A stretch of 64,000 nucleotides of DNA, taken from positions 186,001-250,000 of the forward strand of contig JARFXO010000004.1 in the NCBI GenBank assembly GCA_029194665.1, written 5' to 3'. Under the pieces are notes generated by a model, which was not told where the DNA came from, did not search any database, and saw only the letters and a list, made by a program, of their open reading frames with translations. Shown here in pieces: positions 1 to 8,190 of the stretch; within the stretch, counting starts at the first letter, position 1, and each line of letters opens with the position of its first letter. Position numbers and translations under genes: made by a program. Source of the DNA: Nitrospira sp. (lineage in GTDB: Bacteria > Nitrospirota > Nitrospiria > Nitrospirales > Nitrospiraceae).

Positions 1-422
1 ATTATCTGGAAGGCAAGATCGTGTCGATGCTCGCGCCCCAACACCGGCATCAGGAGTGGCTGAAGTTTCTCAAGCAGATCGATCGGGAGACGCCCGCCGG
101 GGTCGAGTTGCATCTGATTGCCGACAACTACGCTACGCACAAGCAGGCAGACGTCCACAAGTGGTTGACGAAGCACCCGCGGTTTCACATGCACCTCACC
201 CCCACATCGGCGTCGTGGATGAACCTGGTTGAACGCTTCTTTCGGGATCTCACCGTCGACGTCGTGCGGGAGGGCAGTTTCACACACGTCAAGGAACTCT
301 CCCGCCAGATTCTGGCCTACCTGGCCGAACGCAACGCCCATCCCATGCGCTACGTCTGGAAAGCCAAGGGGAAGGACATCCTCCGTAAGATTCACCGGGC
401 CAAGCAGGTGCTGACTGTATAG
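1..422 (+). pseudogene. IS630-family transposase, C-terminal part (cut by window edge)
   Basis: The frame is open from the first bases of the window, so the true start lies upstream. The visible ~140 residues are the second half of an IS630-type DDE catalytic domain: LIADNYATHK carries the second Asp, and SWMNLVERFFRDL carries the Glu helix that ends the catalytic core. The protein ends with a basic tail at a TAG at 420-422. I see no downstream gene that depends on it. The family call is secure. Whether the element is complete cannot be judged from this window. Confidence 0.85.
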
Positions 423-600
423 CTATTTGAGAGACGCTGCACTAGCTTGTACTGAGAAGGGGCTCGAAGGACACCATAGGTTGCTTAATTATGAAGATGA
501 CGCACTGTGACGGGCGCCAAGGCCTTAGCGCGAGCTGGTATTGGGGTTTTGATGATCGTCTGCTGGCGGCAGGCAGGTCAAACAAGAAGTGGAGGACATC

Positions 601-858
601 ATGACAACATTGACAATCGAATTACCGGAGGGCGCGTTCTCGGCGTTGCGTCGCTCCCCTCAGGAGTTCGCGAAAGAGATGCGCATCGCGGCGGCCGTCC
701 AATGGTATGCGCAGCAGCAGATTTCCCAAGAGAAGGCGGCGGAAATCGCTGGATTGAGCCGAGTCGAATTCCTCGACGAACTGTTTCGGCGGCGTGTGCC
801 GGCCTCTCAGGTGACGCTGCAGGAATTAGTCAAGGAAATCGAGCGTGCCGGTGAGTGA
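601..858 (+). CDS. UPF0175 family antitoxin-like protein
   Basis: An 85-residue protein starting TLTIELPEGAF with a helix-turn-helix-like stretch (QEKAAEIAGLSRVEFLDELF), which is the UPF0175 signature. I chose the ATG at 601 because GGAGG at 591-595 sits five bases before it; a GTG at 589 would place the ribosome site inside the gene. Its end overlaps the next gene by 14 bases, which implies translational coupling. UPF0175 proteins are typically paired with DUF3368 PIN-like proteins as toxin-antitoxin modules. This one probably neutralises and autoregulates its partner, by family inference only. Confidence 0.85.
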   Translation: MTTLTIELPEGAFSALRRSPQEFAKEMRIAAAVQWYAQQQISQEKAAEIAGLSRVEFLDELFRRRVPASQVTLQELVKEIERAGE

Positions 859-1333
859 CGTCTGGGTGCTCAACGCGTCGCCGGTAATTCTATTAGGGAA
901 AATCGGTCGGCTGGATCTGCTGGAGAGTCTGGCGGCCAAGGCCGCCGTACCGGACGCGGTGTTTCTTGAAATCCAGGCTGGGATCGGCGAGCACCAGGCG
1001 GTACAGAACACGGTGGATTGGGCTGCACCTCGCCGGGTGGCTGATGTGCCGATTCCCTTGTCGATTGAACGATGGGATTTGGGGCCGGGTGAGTCACAGG
1101 TGATTGCGCATTGCCTGAGGGAAACACAACGTGCAGTCCTTGACGATGCCCAAGGCCGCCAATGCGCAGGCGCACATGGCATCGCAGTCATCGGCACAAT
1201 GGGGATCGTGCTGAGCGCGAAGCGTCAGGGGATGCTCTCGGCTGCCCGCCCTGTTTTGGAAACGCTCCGCCGCTCGGGCATGTACCTGTCTGACCAGATC
1301 CTCACCGAGGCTCTCAGACTGACAGGAGAATAG
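845..1333 (+). CDS. DUF3368 PIN-like toxin
   Basis: A 162-residue protein with the DUF3368 (PIN-superfamily) pattern. NASPVILLGKIGRLDLLESL near the N-terminus carries the first acidic/polar site. LDDAQGRQCA carries further acidic residues, and GTMGIVLSAKRQGML is the conserved glycine-rich strand-helix. The GTG start at 845 has AAGGA at 832-836, eight bases upstream; a second GTG at 851 is possible. It overlaps the end of the UPF0175 gene. The expected role is a ribonuclease-type toxin held by the upstream protein; activity is inferred from the family. Confidence 0.8.
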   Translation: MPVSDVWVLNASPVILLGKIGRLDLLESLAAKAAVPDAVFLEIQAGIGEHQAVQNTVDWAAPRRVADVPIPLSIERWDLGPGESQVIAHCLRETQRAVLDDAQGRQCAGAHGIAVIGTMGIVLSAKRQGMLSAARPVLETLRRSGMYLSDQILTEALRLTGE

Positions 1334-1473
1334 GGGACATGGCCATGCTGAAACCGTGAGTGGGATGGACGGTATTATCGCATGCGGCAAGTTGCCCCTG
1401 TGGTGGCTGAAGAGCCGGATCGCATTGTGGTAGTAACCGTGTACACCGTCTATTTCCAAGAAGGAGGCAAACC

Positions 1474-1698
1474 GTGAAGATCGAATACGACAAGGCAGCA
1501 GACGCGATGTATATTCGCCTCCATGAAGGTGAGTTTCAGTGCCGCAACGTCCGCCTCACGGACGATATTGCCTTGGACTTTGCTGTCGGGGAACAGCTCA
1601 TTGGCATTGAACTGCTGGGTGCGAGTCGCCTATTCGAAAAACCTGAATCGCCTCTGATCGAACTGAAAGACCTCATTCCGAAAGTGATCGCCGCTTGA
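1474..1698 (+). CDS. DUF2283 domain protein
   Basis: A 74-residue protein beginning MKIEYDKAADAMYIRL, the hallmark of DUF2283, followed by the usual LDFAVGEQLIGIELLGAS strand pair. The GTG start has AAGGAGG about eight bases upstream. Members are small, of unknown function, and often sit beside toxin-antitoxin genes or DUF4258 proteins. Here it lies about 140 bases after the DUF3368 toxin, but no DUF4258 partner is visible. The domain call is firm; function is unknown. Confidence 0.85.
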   Translation: MKIEYDKAADAMYIRLHEGEFQCRNVRLTDDIALDFAVGEQLIGIELLGASRLFEKPESPLIELKDLIPKVIAA

Positions 1699-1950
1699 TG
1701 ACGGGAATGGACAGCCGAACCATGGCGATATCGTAGGTCTTAGGATCTTATGGAACCTTGATCCAAAATCGCGATGCCGCGTCCAGACGTCCGGGAAGGG
1801 CGGTCGTTCAATGCTGATGAATGTGCCATTGCGCTCGAGCAACCGGAGAAAAGGGACTGACAGGTTTCCACGAGGGACGAATTTTCAAGCGAAACGACGT
1901 TCAAGGCTTCGTAGAACAGGAAGTACCGGGGCCGAACGTAGCGGAGCTGC

Positions 1951-2547
1951 TTAACGTCCGGTAGAAGATTTCATGAGGCTATCTGCCTGAGGCGGAAGGA
2001 AGCCCTGGTAACCTCGGTGGCGTTCAGCCAACTCCAAGACGGAGAACGGTTGTCCATCGACGGTTTCCGGCGTGGAAAAAATTTGCCTGAGAGGCCCGCC
2101 CGCTGCTCCGACGATGCTGCCGGCGAACACCACACCCTTTTGCTGCAACCGAGCGACGGCCTGTTCGATATCTTCCACTCGGACGGCCACATGGTGAAAG
2201 ACCTTGTCACCGAATTTGTTGACCCAGCCGGGAATGATGCTGGTCTTCCCTCGTGCATCCGGATAGGCTTGGTCGACGAAGAGAGCGGGATAACCGATCT
2301 TGCGGTAGACCTTCGCGTACCAATCGTCGTACTGCAAGGTCTCGTCATAGGCATAGCCCAGCTTGACGAATGGTTCAGCTCCACGATCGATATCGAGCGT
2401 TCGAATCGTGACATGATCAATGACGGGCGAAAAGCCTACGCCGGTCTCGTCAAGCATTGCCTTCAGGACCCCTGCCGCCCGGTTACGAGCGACATAGGTT
2501 GCAACCATTTGTTCCATAAGGTCATCGAGTTCATGAGCCTGATCCAT
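1951..2547 (-). CDS. VOC-family protein, possible 2-oxoadipate dioxygenase/decarboxylase relative
   Basis: About 198 residues. After an N-terminal helix region come two VOC-like metal-site segments, one with IDHVTIRTLDIDRG and one with KVFHHVAVRVEDIEQAV, and a late SVLELAERH strand carrying a Glu. The arrangement recalls the VOC-type HglS/DUF1338 enzymes that turn 2-oxoadipate into 2-hydroxyglutarate, but this protein is less than half their usual length. I prefer the ATG at 2547 (GAGGT upstream) to a TTG at 2565. It is last in an operon after saccharopine-dehydrogenase-like and ALDH7-like genes, which supports a lysine-catabolic role. The exact reaction is inference. Confidence 0.6.
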   Translation of the reverse strand: MDQAHELDDLMEQMVATYVARNRAAGVLKAMLDETGVGFSPVIDHVTIRTLDIDRGAEPFVKLGYAYDETLQYDDWYAKVYRKIGYPALFVDQAYPDARGKTSIIPGWVNKFGDKVFHHVAVRVEDIEQAVARLQQKGVVFAGSIVGAAGGPLRQIFSTPETVDGQPFSVLELAERHRGYQGFLPPQADSLMKSSTGR

Positions 2548-2561
2548 CGGTTGCACCTCGT

Positions 2562-4091
2562 TCAAGATCCGAACTTAATCCCTTGCGCCAGTGGTAATTC
2601 TGTTCCCCAGTTGACTGTGTTGGTCTGACGGCGCATATAGGCTTTCCAGGAGTCCGATCCCGCTTCGCGCCCTCCTCCTGTTTCCTTTTCTCCGCCGAAC
2701 GCTCCTCCGATCTCGGCTCCAGAGGTTCCAATATTGATGTTGGCGATCCCGCAGTCGCTTCCGGCCGCCGACAGAAACCTCTCGCTGTGGCGCACATCGC
2801 TCGAGAACATCGCCGACGAGAGACCCTGCGGAACGTCGTTGTGCATCTGAATGGCCTCGTCGATTGTCTGGAAGGTCATGACATACAGAATAGGCGCGAA
2901 GGTCTCACGCTGCACGATCGGCCATTGCTTTTGTGCTCTGATGATCGTCGGTTCAACAAAATATCCGGGTCGATTCAACACATGGCCGCCGAAGAGAATC
3001 TCGCCGCCTTCTTTCTTGATTTCATCGAGGGCCGCACGATAGCCCTCCACGGCCACATGGTCGATGAGCGGCCCCATGAGCACGGCTTTTTCCAGCGGAT
3101 TACCGATCTGTACTTGGGCATAGGCCTTCACGAGCCTGCCGACCAATTCCTCGTAACGTGATTCGTGAACGATCAAACGTCTCGTCGTTGTACATCGCTG
3201 CCCGGCGGTTCCGACGGCTCCGAAGAGGATGGCACGTACCGCCATGTTGATATCAGCGGTCGCATCGACGATCACGGCGTTGTTGCCGCTGAGTTCGAGG
3301 AGGGTTCGGCCCAATCGCTGCCCGACCAACGAAGCGACCCGTCGACCGACCGGCACCGACCCGGTAAACGAGATGAGCGGCAAACGTTCATCCTGCACCA
3401 TCTGTTCGGCAAGAGCCGGTTGGTCGGCGATGAACAGCGAAAAAATACCCGAATAGCCCTGTTGCTGCATGACACGGTTACAGATCTGTTGCACCGCGAC
3501 GGCGCAGAGCGGCGCCTTCGGCGAGGGTTTCCAGATGACCGTATCGCCGGCAATCGCCGCCACAAACGCATTCCAAGCCCACACGGCAACAGGAAAATTA
3601 AACGCGGTGATGACGCCGACCGGTCCTAGCGGATGCCATTGTTCACTCATCCGGTGGGCCGACCGCTCCGACTGCATCGTAACGCCGTAGAGCATCCGCG
3701 ACTGGCCGACGGCGAAATCCGCCATATCGATCATCTCTTGCACTTCCCCATCGCCCTCGGCCTTGATCTTGCCGACTTCCAGCGAAACCAACGTCCCCAA
3801 TTGGTCCTTCTTTTCGCGGAGGGCTTGACCGATCAGTCGGACGATCTCGCCACGCTTCGGCGCCGGCACCGTTCGCCAGGCGCGGAAGGCCTCAACCGAT
3901 TCTCTCACGATTCGCTGATAGTCTTCTAAAGAACACGGATACACTCCGGCTATCTGCTCTCCGGTTGAGGGATTGATCGACGACAGGAGGGACCCATCAT
4001 TACGACCGGACCACCAGCTGTTGCCGGTACTTCCGCCGGAATTCACGGCTTGGATGCCCAGGTCTCTAAGCGCACTGTGTGTCGTGCTCAT
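2562..4091 (-). CDS. ALDH7-like aldehyde dehydrogenase (probable 2-aminoadipate-6-semialdehyde dehydrogenase)
   Basis: About 509 residues, the normal ALDH length. The cofactor site FNFPVAVWAWNAF and IWKPSPKAPL, the general-base segment LLELSGNNAV and the catalytic Cys in GTAGQRCTTTRR are all present. The C-terminal IGGAFGGEKETGGGREAGSD is typical of the ALDH7/antiquitin group. The ATG at 4091 overlaps the stop of the upstream gene as ATGA. The preceding gene resembles saccharopine dehydrogenase, whose product 2-aminoadipate semialdehyde is the known ALDH7 substrate. NAD(P)-dependent oxidation of that semialdehyde is the likely cytoplasmic role. Confidence 0.85.
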   Translation of the reverse strand: MSTTHSALRDLGIQAVNSGGSTGNSWWSGRNDGSLLSSINPSTGEQIAGVYPCSLEDYQRIVRESVEAFRAWRTVPAPKRGEIVRLIGQALREKKDQLGTLVSLEVGKIKAEGDGEVQEMIDMADFAVGQSRMLYGVTMQSERSAHRMSEQWHPLGPVGVITAFNFPVAVWAWNAFVAAIAGDTVIWKPSPKAPLCAVAVQQICNRVMQQQGYSGIFSLFIADQPALAEQMVQDERLPLISFTGSVPVGRRVASLVGQRLGRTLLELSGNNAVIVDATADINMAVRAILFGAVGTAGQRCTTTRRLIVHESRYEELVGRLVKAYAQVQIGNPLEKAVLMGPLIDHVAVEGYRAALDEIKKEGGEILFGGHVLNRPGYFVEPTIIRAQKQWPIVQRETFAPILYVMTFQTIDEAIQMHNDVPQGLSSAMFSSDVRHSERFLSAAGSDCGIANINIGTSGAEIGGAFGGEKETGGGREAGSDSWKAYMRRQTNTVNWGTELPLAQGIKFGS

Positions 4092-5179
4092 CGGAAGCAA
4101 GCTCCAAAATCATTGTCCAAGAAATCTTTCAATAGTATTGATTCCTGAGTGATGAATCCATGGTACGCCGATGGATGGGTCAACACAAGATCCATGACAC
4201 AGCAGGCACTGGATGCAGTCGTCACTTGAATCGCCGACCAGAGTTTGCCCTTGATGCATTGCGGATACACTTTCTTCACATAATTTTCCTCAAAGAACCC
4301 ATCTTCGTTCTTTCCCGTGACCGAGGCATAGATCAAGACGACGTCTTGCAGGGTTTGTGGAACGGCATGTTCGAGCACACGCTTCAGGGTCTCTCGATCT
4401 TCGTTCAGTTTGAGGTCCTTCATCAACAGGTGGATCTTTTCGCAGTGGCCGGGATAACGGAGAGTTTTGTAGTTCATCGTTCGAACTTTTCCCGCATAAC
4501 TGTCGGCCAAGGTACCCAATCCACCGGAGGTGTTGAACGCTTCGTACAACAGCCCATCCAGCTCGATCGTTTCGTATCCTTCAAGCGGTTGCAGCTGGAC
4601 TTTCTCACCCTCTTCTATGCCGTAACAGACATTGCCGTATTCATTGATGAGTCCATCAGTGGACCAGGTGAGCGAATACTTGAGGGCATTACTCGGATGG
4701 ACGGGCAGCGCGCCGACACGCATTTTGACCGTATCCAACGTTTCAAAGTGAGTCATCAGCTCGTGGGCGACGATACTGATGAACCCAGGCGCCAGGCCAC
4801 ATTGCGGCATAAACGCATGGGTGGTGCCTTTGCTCAAAACCTTGATCTGGTTTGTCACTTCGACATCCTCCGTCAAGTCGAAGTAGTGCAGATTATGAGC
4901 TAGGGCCAGTGCGGCGACGGTCGGATTACAGAAATAGGGAAGGCTCGAGAGCACGGCGTCGAATGGATGCGCTGAGAGATAGGTGCCGACGGCATCCGGA
5001 TGTCGTACATCCAGCAGACATGGGGTGACCCGTTCCAAACCGAGATCTTCGACCAGATGCTTCGGCGCATCCAAGGTCATGTCGCCCAGATGAACCTCGT
5101 ACCGGCCATGTTGATTGAGCAGGCAGGCAATCAGAGATCCGATCTTGCCGGCACCGAGGACGAGCACACGATTCATCAT
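4088..5179 (-). CDS. Saccharopine dehydrogenase-like protein (LYS9 type)
   Basis: About 363 residues. The N-terminal Rossmann motif VLVLGAGKIGSLIACLL is followed by the family pattern FDAVLSSLPYFCNPTVAALAL and the FMPQCGLAPGFISIVA loop. The C-terminal domain has ALKYSLTWSTDGLINEY, a typical saccharopine-binding region. It is first in an operon with an ATGA overlap to the ALDH gene. Known relatives split saccharopine into glutamate and 2-aminoadipate semialdehyde; others act in polyamine or lysine synthesis. The neighbouring ALDH7-like gene favours the degradative reading. Confidence 0.85.
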   Translation of the reverse strand: MMNRVLVLGAGKIGSLIACLLNQHGRYEVHLGDMTLDAPKHLVEDLGLERVTPCLLDVRHPDAVGTYLSAHPFDAVLSSLPYFCNPTVAALALAHNLHYFDLTEDVEVTNQIKVLSKGTTHAFMPQCGLAPGFISIVAHELMTHFETLDTVKMRVGALPVHPSNALKYSLTWSTDGLINEYGNVCYGIEEGEKVQLQPLEGYETIELDGLLYEAFNTSGGLGTLADSYAGKVRTMNYKTLRYPGHCEKIHLLMKDLKLNEDRETLKRVLEHAVPQTLQDVVLIYASVTGKNEDGFFEENYVKKVYPQCIKGKLWSAIQVTTASSACCVMDLVLTHPSAYHGFITQESILLKDFLDNDFGACFR

Positions 5180-5249
5180 GGCGCATTATACTCTACCCCG
5201 GAATTCTGACCACTCGCTTTGAGAAATGGCGCGGCGACAGATCGAGTCG

Positions 5250-5570
5250 TCACTGTTGATCGAGAGCATCGACGACATACTGGGGATGGTTGGTCGGTGC
5301 CGTTGTCGTCTGGCTGTACCGGCAGGGAGGAATATCGGCCTGCAGTCTTCGTAAGAGCGTCGTCACCTTCATTGTGCTGGGCACGTCGCAGATCCAGACA
5401 TGCATGCCGGATTCCAGCTCATCAAAATGACGCAGGACGCGAAACCCCGGCTGCTCCATGAAGTAGGCGGAGAGAAAACCGTTCACGGCCGTCACGATCC
5501 AGGGATGTTCCTTGATATAGCGGTAACTCAGCCGCAGTTCCGTCGTCGTGGCTGGTTCTTCAGACTCCAT
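5250..5570 (-). CDS. Hypothetical protein
   Basis: A 106-residue soluble protein with no domain I recognise. It reads as an alpha/beta mix: LRLSYRYIKEHPWIVTAVNGFLSAYF, then HVWICDVPSTMKVTTLLRRLQAD. There is no signal peptide or membrane segment. It lies upstream of the lysine-type operon on the same strand, separated by about 70 bases, and could be co-transcribed. Codon use resembles the surrounding genes, so I think it is real. Confidence 0.5.
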   Translation of the reverse strand: MESEEPATTTELRLSYRYIKEHPWIVTAVNGFLSAYFMEQPGFRVLRHFDELESGMHVWICDVPSTMKVTTLLRRLQADIPPCRYSQTTTAPTNHPQYVVDALDQQ

Positions 5571-5628
5571 CGCCGCACTCTATCAATTCCGACTATGAGA
5601 CCGCCACTCCCTCGATGGAAGGTCCGTG

Positions 5629-6192
5629 TTATCGATCTCGACCGGAAGGTGCGGCGGGTGGTGATGTGAGAGAGCCGCTGAACTGAGCGGATCGAAAGGA
5701 TTCGTGCCACGACAACAATTGCCAGCTACCGTTACGACGTTCGAGAACCCCGGTTTCTCGCATCGGGAGCACGGTCCGTTTCAATGCGGCTCCATCGGCA
5801 ACATAGCGGATATAATCGAGTTCCATCGCATACCAGGCCAAGTCTCCCTTGGTCCACACCGTAAGTTCATGAATCGGAATCTCGATCTTCTGAGAATTGG
5901 CGAATTCCTCTCGCATTCCCTTCTCAAGCTCCGTCCAGCCGCTGTACTTCCGTCCGGCGACCGCGTAACTGATGATATCGGCATCGTGTGCCATCAACCG
6001 TGAAAGCGTCGGCAGGTCCTTTTCGGCGTTGGCGCGCACCATCCGACGGATCGCCGACTCCGGATCATCTAAGGGCTCGGACGCGATTGCGGCGGTCGGG
6101 ACAGTGATGAGCAACGTCAGGACACAGCACGCAAACAGTTTGGGGCAGATCACGGAGAACGACCTTTCATCAACAAACTCAAGTTTCCGCAC
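5629..6192 (-). CDS. Secreted SnoaL/NTF2-like protein (DUF4440 type)
   Basis: A 187-residue protein with an N-terminal hydrophobic segment (FACCVLTLLITVPTAAIASEP) that looks like a signal peptide, so it is probably periplasmic. The mature part starts DDPESAIRRMVRANAEKDLPTLSRLMAHDADIISY, the opening helices of the SnoaL/DUF4440 fold, and ends with LERRNGSWQLLSWHES, the typical last strands. Such proteins bind small molecules in a cone-shaped pocket, but the ligand cannot be told from sequence. It stands alone on the minus strand. Confidence 0.75.
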   Translation of the reverse strand: MRKLEFVDERSFSVICPKLFACCVLTLLITVPTAAIASEPLDDPESAIRRMVRANAEKDLPTLSRLMAHDADIISYAVAGRKYSGWTELEKGMREEFANSQKIEIPIHELTVWTKGDLAWYAMELDYIRYVADGAALKRTVLPMRETGVLERRNGSWQLLSWHESFRSAQFSGSLTSPPAAPSGRDR

Positions 6193-6230
6193 TGTCGGTC
6201 ATCAATCCCGGGAATGAACGAAGAATCGAA

Positions 6231-6680
6231 TCAACGTTCCCATCGATACCCGACGAGAAACGGCATAACCGTCAACACGCCGAGCGCGCCGACAGGAATC
6301 GTTCCAACGGCTGCGTCTTGACTGGTGACGTACCCCTGGAACGACAAGCTCTGAAGGGTTTGTATGACCGTCCACTCCGAAATCAGCATGAGGCAGAGGG
6401 CCACAAGCCCGACACCGAGGCGAATGCCGGGCAGCGGAGGCAAGGTGAATCGGTCCACCACCCACCGCGCTCCGATCATGGTGGCGAGCAGCACGTTCGG
6501 AATCTCCAGCATCTCGGCAAGCTTCTCGCCGATGTGCAGGGCCACCACTTGTAGGCGAATGACCTCCAGGACAAACTCCGCTCCGACCGCGACCAAGTAA
6601 TAAATGGTGCCGGCCTTCAACACCTGCACCAGGCCATGCAGTTTCTCACTCCCGGGCGTCTTATCTGGTACGGAACTCAC
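6231..6680 (-). CDS. Small inner-membrane protein of unknown function
   Basis: A 149-residue protein with about three or four hydrophobic stretches: TIYYLVAVGAEFVLEVI, LLATMIGARWVV, LGVGLVALCLMLISEWTVI and VGALGVLTVMPFLVGY. I recognise no family. It is separated from the upstream secreted SnoaL-like gene by about 40 bases on the same strand and may share its transcript. Membrane location is inferred from hydrophobicity only. Confidence 0.55.
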   Translation of the reverse strand: MSSVPDKTPGSEKLHGLVQVLKAGTIYYLVAVGAEFVLEVIRLQVVALHIGEKLAEMLEIPNVLLATMIGARWVVDRFTLPPLPGIRLGVGLVALCLMLISEWTVIQTLQSLSFQGYVTSQDAAVGTIPVGALGVLTVMPFLVGYRWER

Positions 6681-7021
6681 AGGATATGTCGCATCGCTGA
6701 GAGGAGAGTCAACTTGGCGCCTCCTTATGCAGATGAGGGGATAGCCGATTATTTTTGGTAGGTCAGTCTAGCGGAAAATCACAGTCAGATCCATGGTCTG
6801 AAGAATATGGAACGGCGAGGCAGCTCCATGGCCTGACAACCCTGAGCCCCACCTTCTGGCGGCGCAGAAGGAATGATGAGTGATAATATTCCCTGCTCCC
6901 TACGAGGTGTTGGGAGGCAAGTTGATCAAAGAGGGTTCCATGAACCAGGAGGACCTTGATGCATACGTGAAGCATCAAGACCTCGTCCTGCCGGTCGTCG
7001 ATCAACAAGGGCAGCAAGCGT
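6681..7021. other. Intergenic stretch without a supported gene
   Basis: About 340 bases between the membrane-protein gene and the GNAT gene. A plus-strand frame from 6880 (IIFPAPYEVLGGKLIKEG...) and a minus-strand frame both run through it. Neither has a good ribosome site or a recognisable family, so I do not call a gene. The AT-rich part near 6740-6760 could hold promoter elements. Confidence 0.4.
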
Positions 7022-7879
7022 TCAGTACAAGATGGAAGGGAGAAAGGAACCGGCAGGCTTCTGATAGAGCCCGAGGCTCATTAGCGTCATGGGTTGGACG
7101 ACCCGCAGGCCCTGAGCCAGGCACCATTGGAACAATTCCATGTTCCTGGTCGGCAGCAAGAATCCTAGTCCTGTAAAGGCCGGCGCCGCACCGATCAGAG
7201 CCTTGAGGTCTTCGTTTGTCCGACCGACTGCATGACCAAAGAAACCAATCCCCGTGGCATAGCCGGTAATCCGACTACAGTGCTCGACGACCGTTGCTGT
7301 TCCATCGGCAATGGCATGCGCAATCTCGCCGTGACGATCATGTCCATGCACGTTACGGCACAATGCATCGCACAACGCGAGATCGTCCACGATCGCTTTC
7401 CGTACACGATAGCCATGCAGATCTAACCTCAGGGGCGGTCCCTGTAGGATTGAGAGAGGCTCTCGTGCCTGGAACCCGAGTTTGGAGTATAGAGAAAGCG
7501 AGCGGTTATGGTACGCGGCCTGGACCAGCCGGACTCCTACCTGACGGCGAGCGTTGGCACGGTCCAGCACGGATTCCATCAACTTGCGTCCAATACCGGA
7601 GTTTTGGGCAGTCGAACCGACGGTAATCGGTCCCACCCCTGCGATAGGATCGCCTTCCCAGAGAAAGTTGCTGCCGACGACTTGACCGTCGAGCTCAGCG
7701 ACAACTGAGTACACATCGGGAAGCGTCAATATCTTTGAGAGCAGTTCCACTGCTCGATCGACGGATGGAAAATCTGGTGTGAAGCCATGCTGCTCGGCGA
7801 TCGCCTTGAACGCCTCATAACCGATTTGCCCGCACGCCGCGGCATCCCGCACCGTACCTGGTCTGAACGTCGGTTCCAT
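7022..7879 (-). CDS. GNAT-family N-acetyltransferase, two-domain
   Basis: About 285 residues from the ATG at 7879, which has AAGGA seven bases upstream; the longer frame to 8068 has no such site. The first half is a GNAT domain: GPITVGSTAQNSGIGRKLMESVLDRA carries the acetyl-CoA loop Q-x-x-G-x-G, and SLSLYSKLGFQARE is the typical final helix-strand. The second half (YRVRKAIVDDLALCDALCRNVHG...) resembles a second, degenerate GNAT domain. Substrate unknown. It lies alone between the membrane-protein gene and the P450 gene. Confidence 0.85.
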   Translation of the reverse strand: MEPTFRPGTVRDAAACGQIGYEAFKAIAEQHGFTPDFPSVDRAVELLSKILTLPDVYSVVAELDGQVVGSNFLWEGDPIAGVGPITVGSTAQNSGIGRKLMESVLDRANARRQVGVRLVQAAYHNRSLSLYSKLGFQAREPLSILQGPPLRLDLHGYRVRKAIVDDLALCDALCRNVHGHDRHGEIAHAIADGTATVVEHCSRITGYATGIGFFGHAVGRTNEDLKALIGAAPAFTGLGFLLPTRNMELFQWCLAQGLRVVQPMTLMSLGLYQKPAGSFLPSILY

Positions 7880-8190
7880 TGGTTTGTCCTTTAAGAATGA
7901 AGGTACCTTTCCGTGGGGAAACGAGTCAATCGGCATATCATGGGGTAAGGCTTTCCAAGAAACCGGAGGACCATTCGGCAAGATGGTAGCCGCTGTGCGG
8001 CGCTGCCTGGGCCCGCACCAGGTTGAACACGACAGACCGGCAGAGCTCCAGAGGTACAAGGGGAGCAACCGTAGATGAAACCGAGATACGACGTGCGTCG
8101 CACATCGAGAAACCGCTGTCGGTCCTTGTCATCTAAGGAGATGTCCTGGCGGGCGTTGTCGCGATGAACAGAGAGTTTTCCCGCAGCCCG

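Noticed and set aside
2017-3929. Several long plus-strand frames across the VOC and ALDH genes
   Set aside because: They are antisense shadows; the minus-strand genes have clear catalytic motifs and coupled starts.
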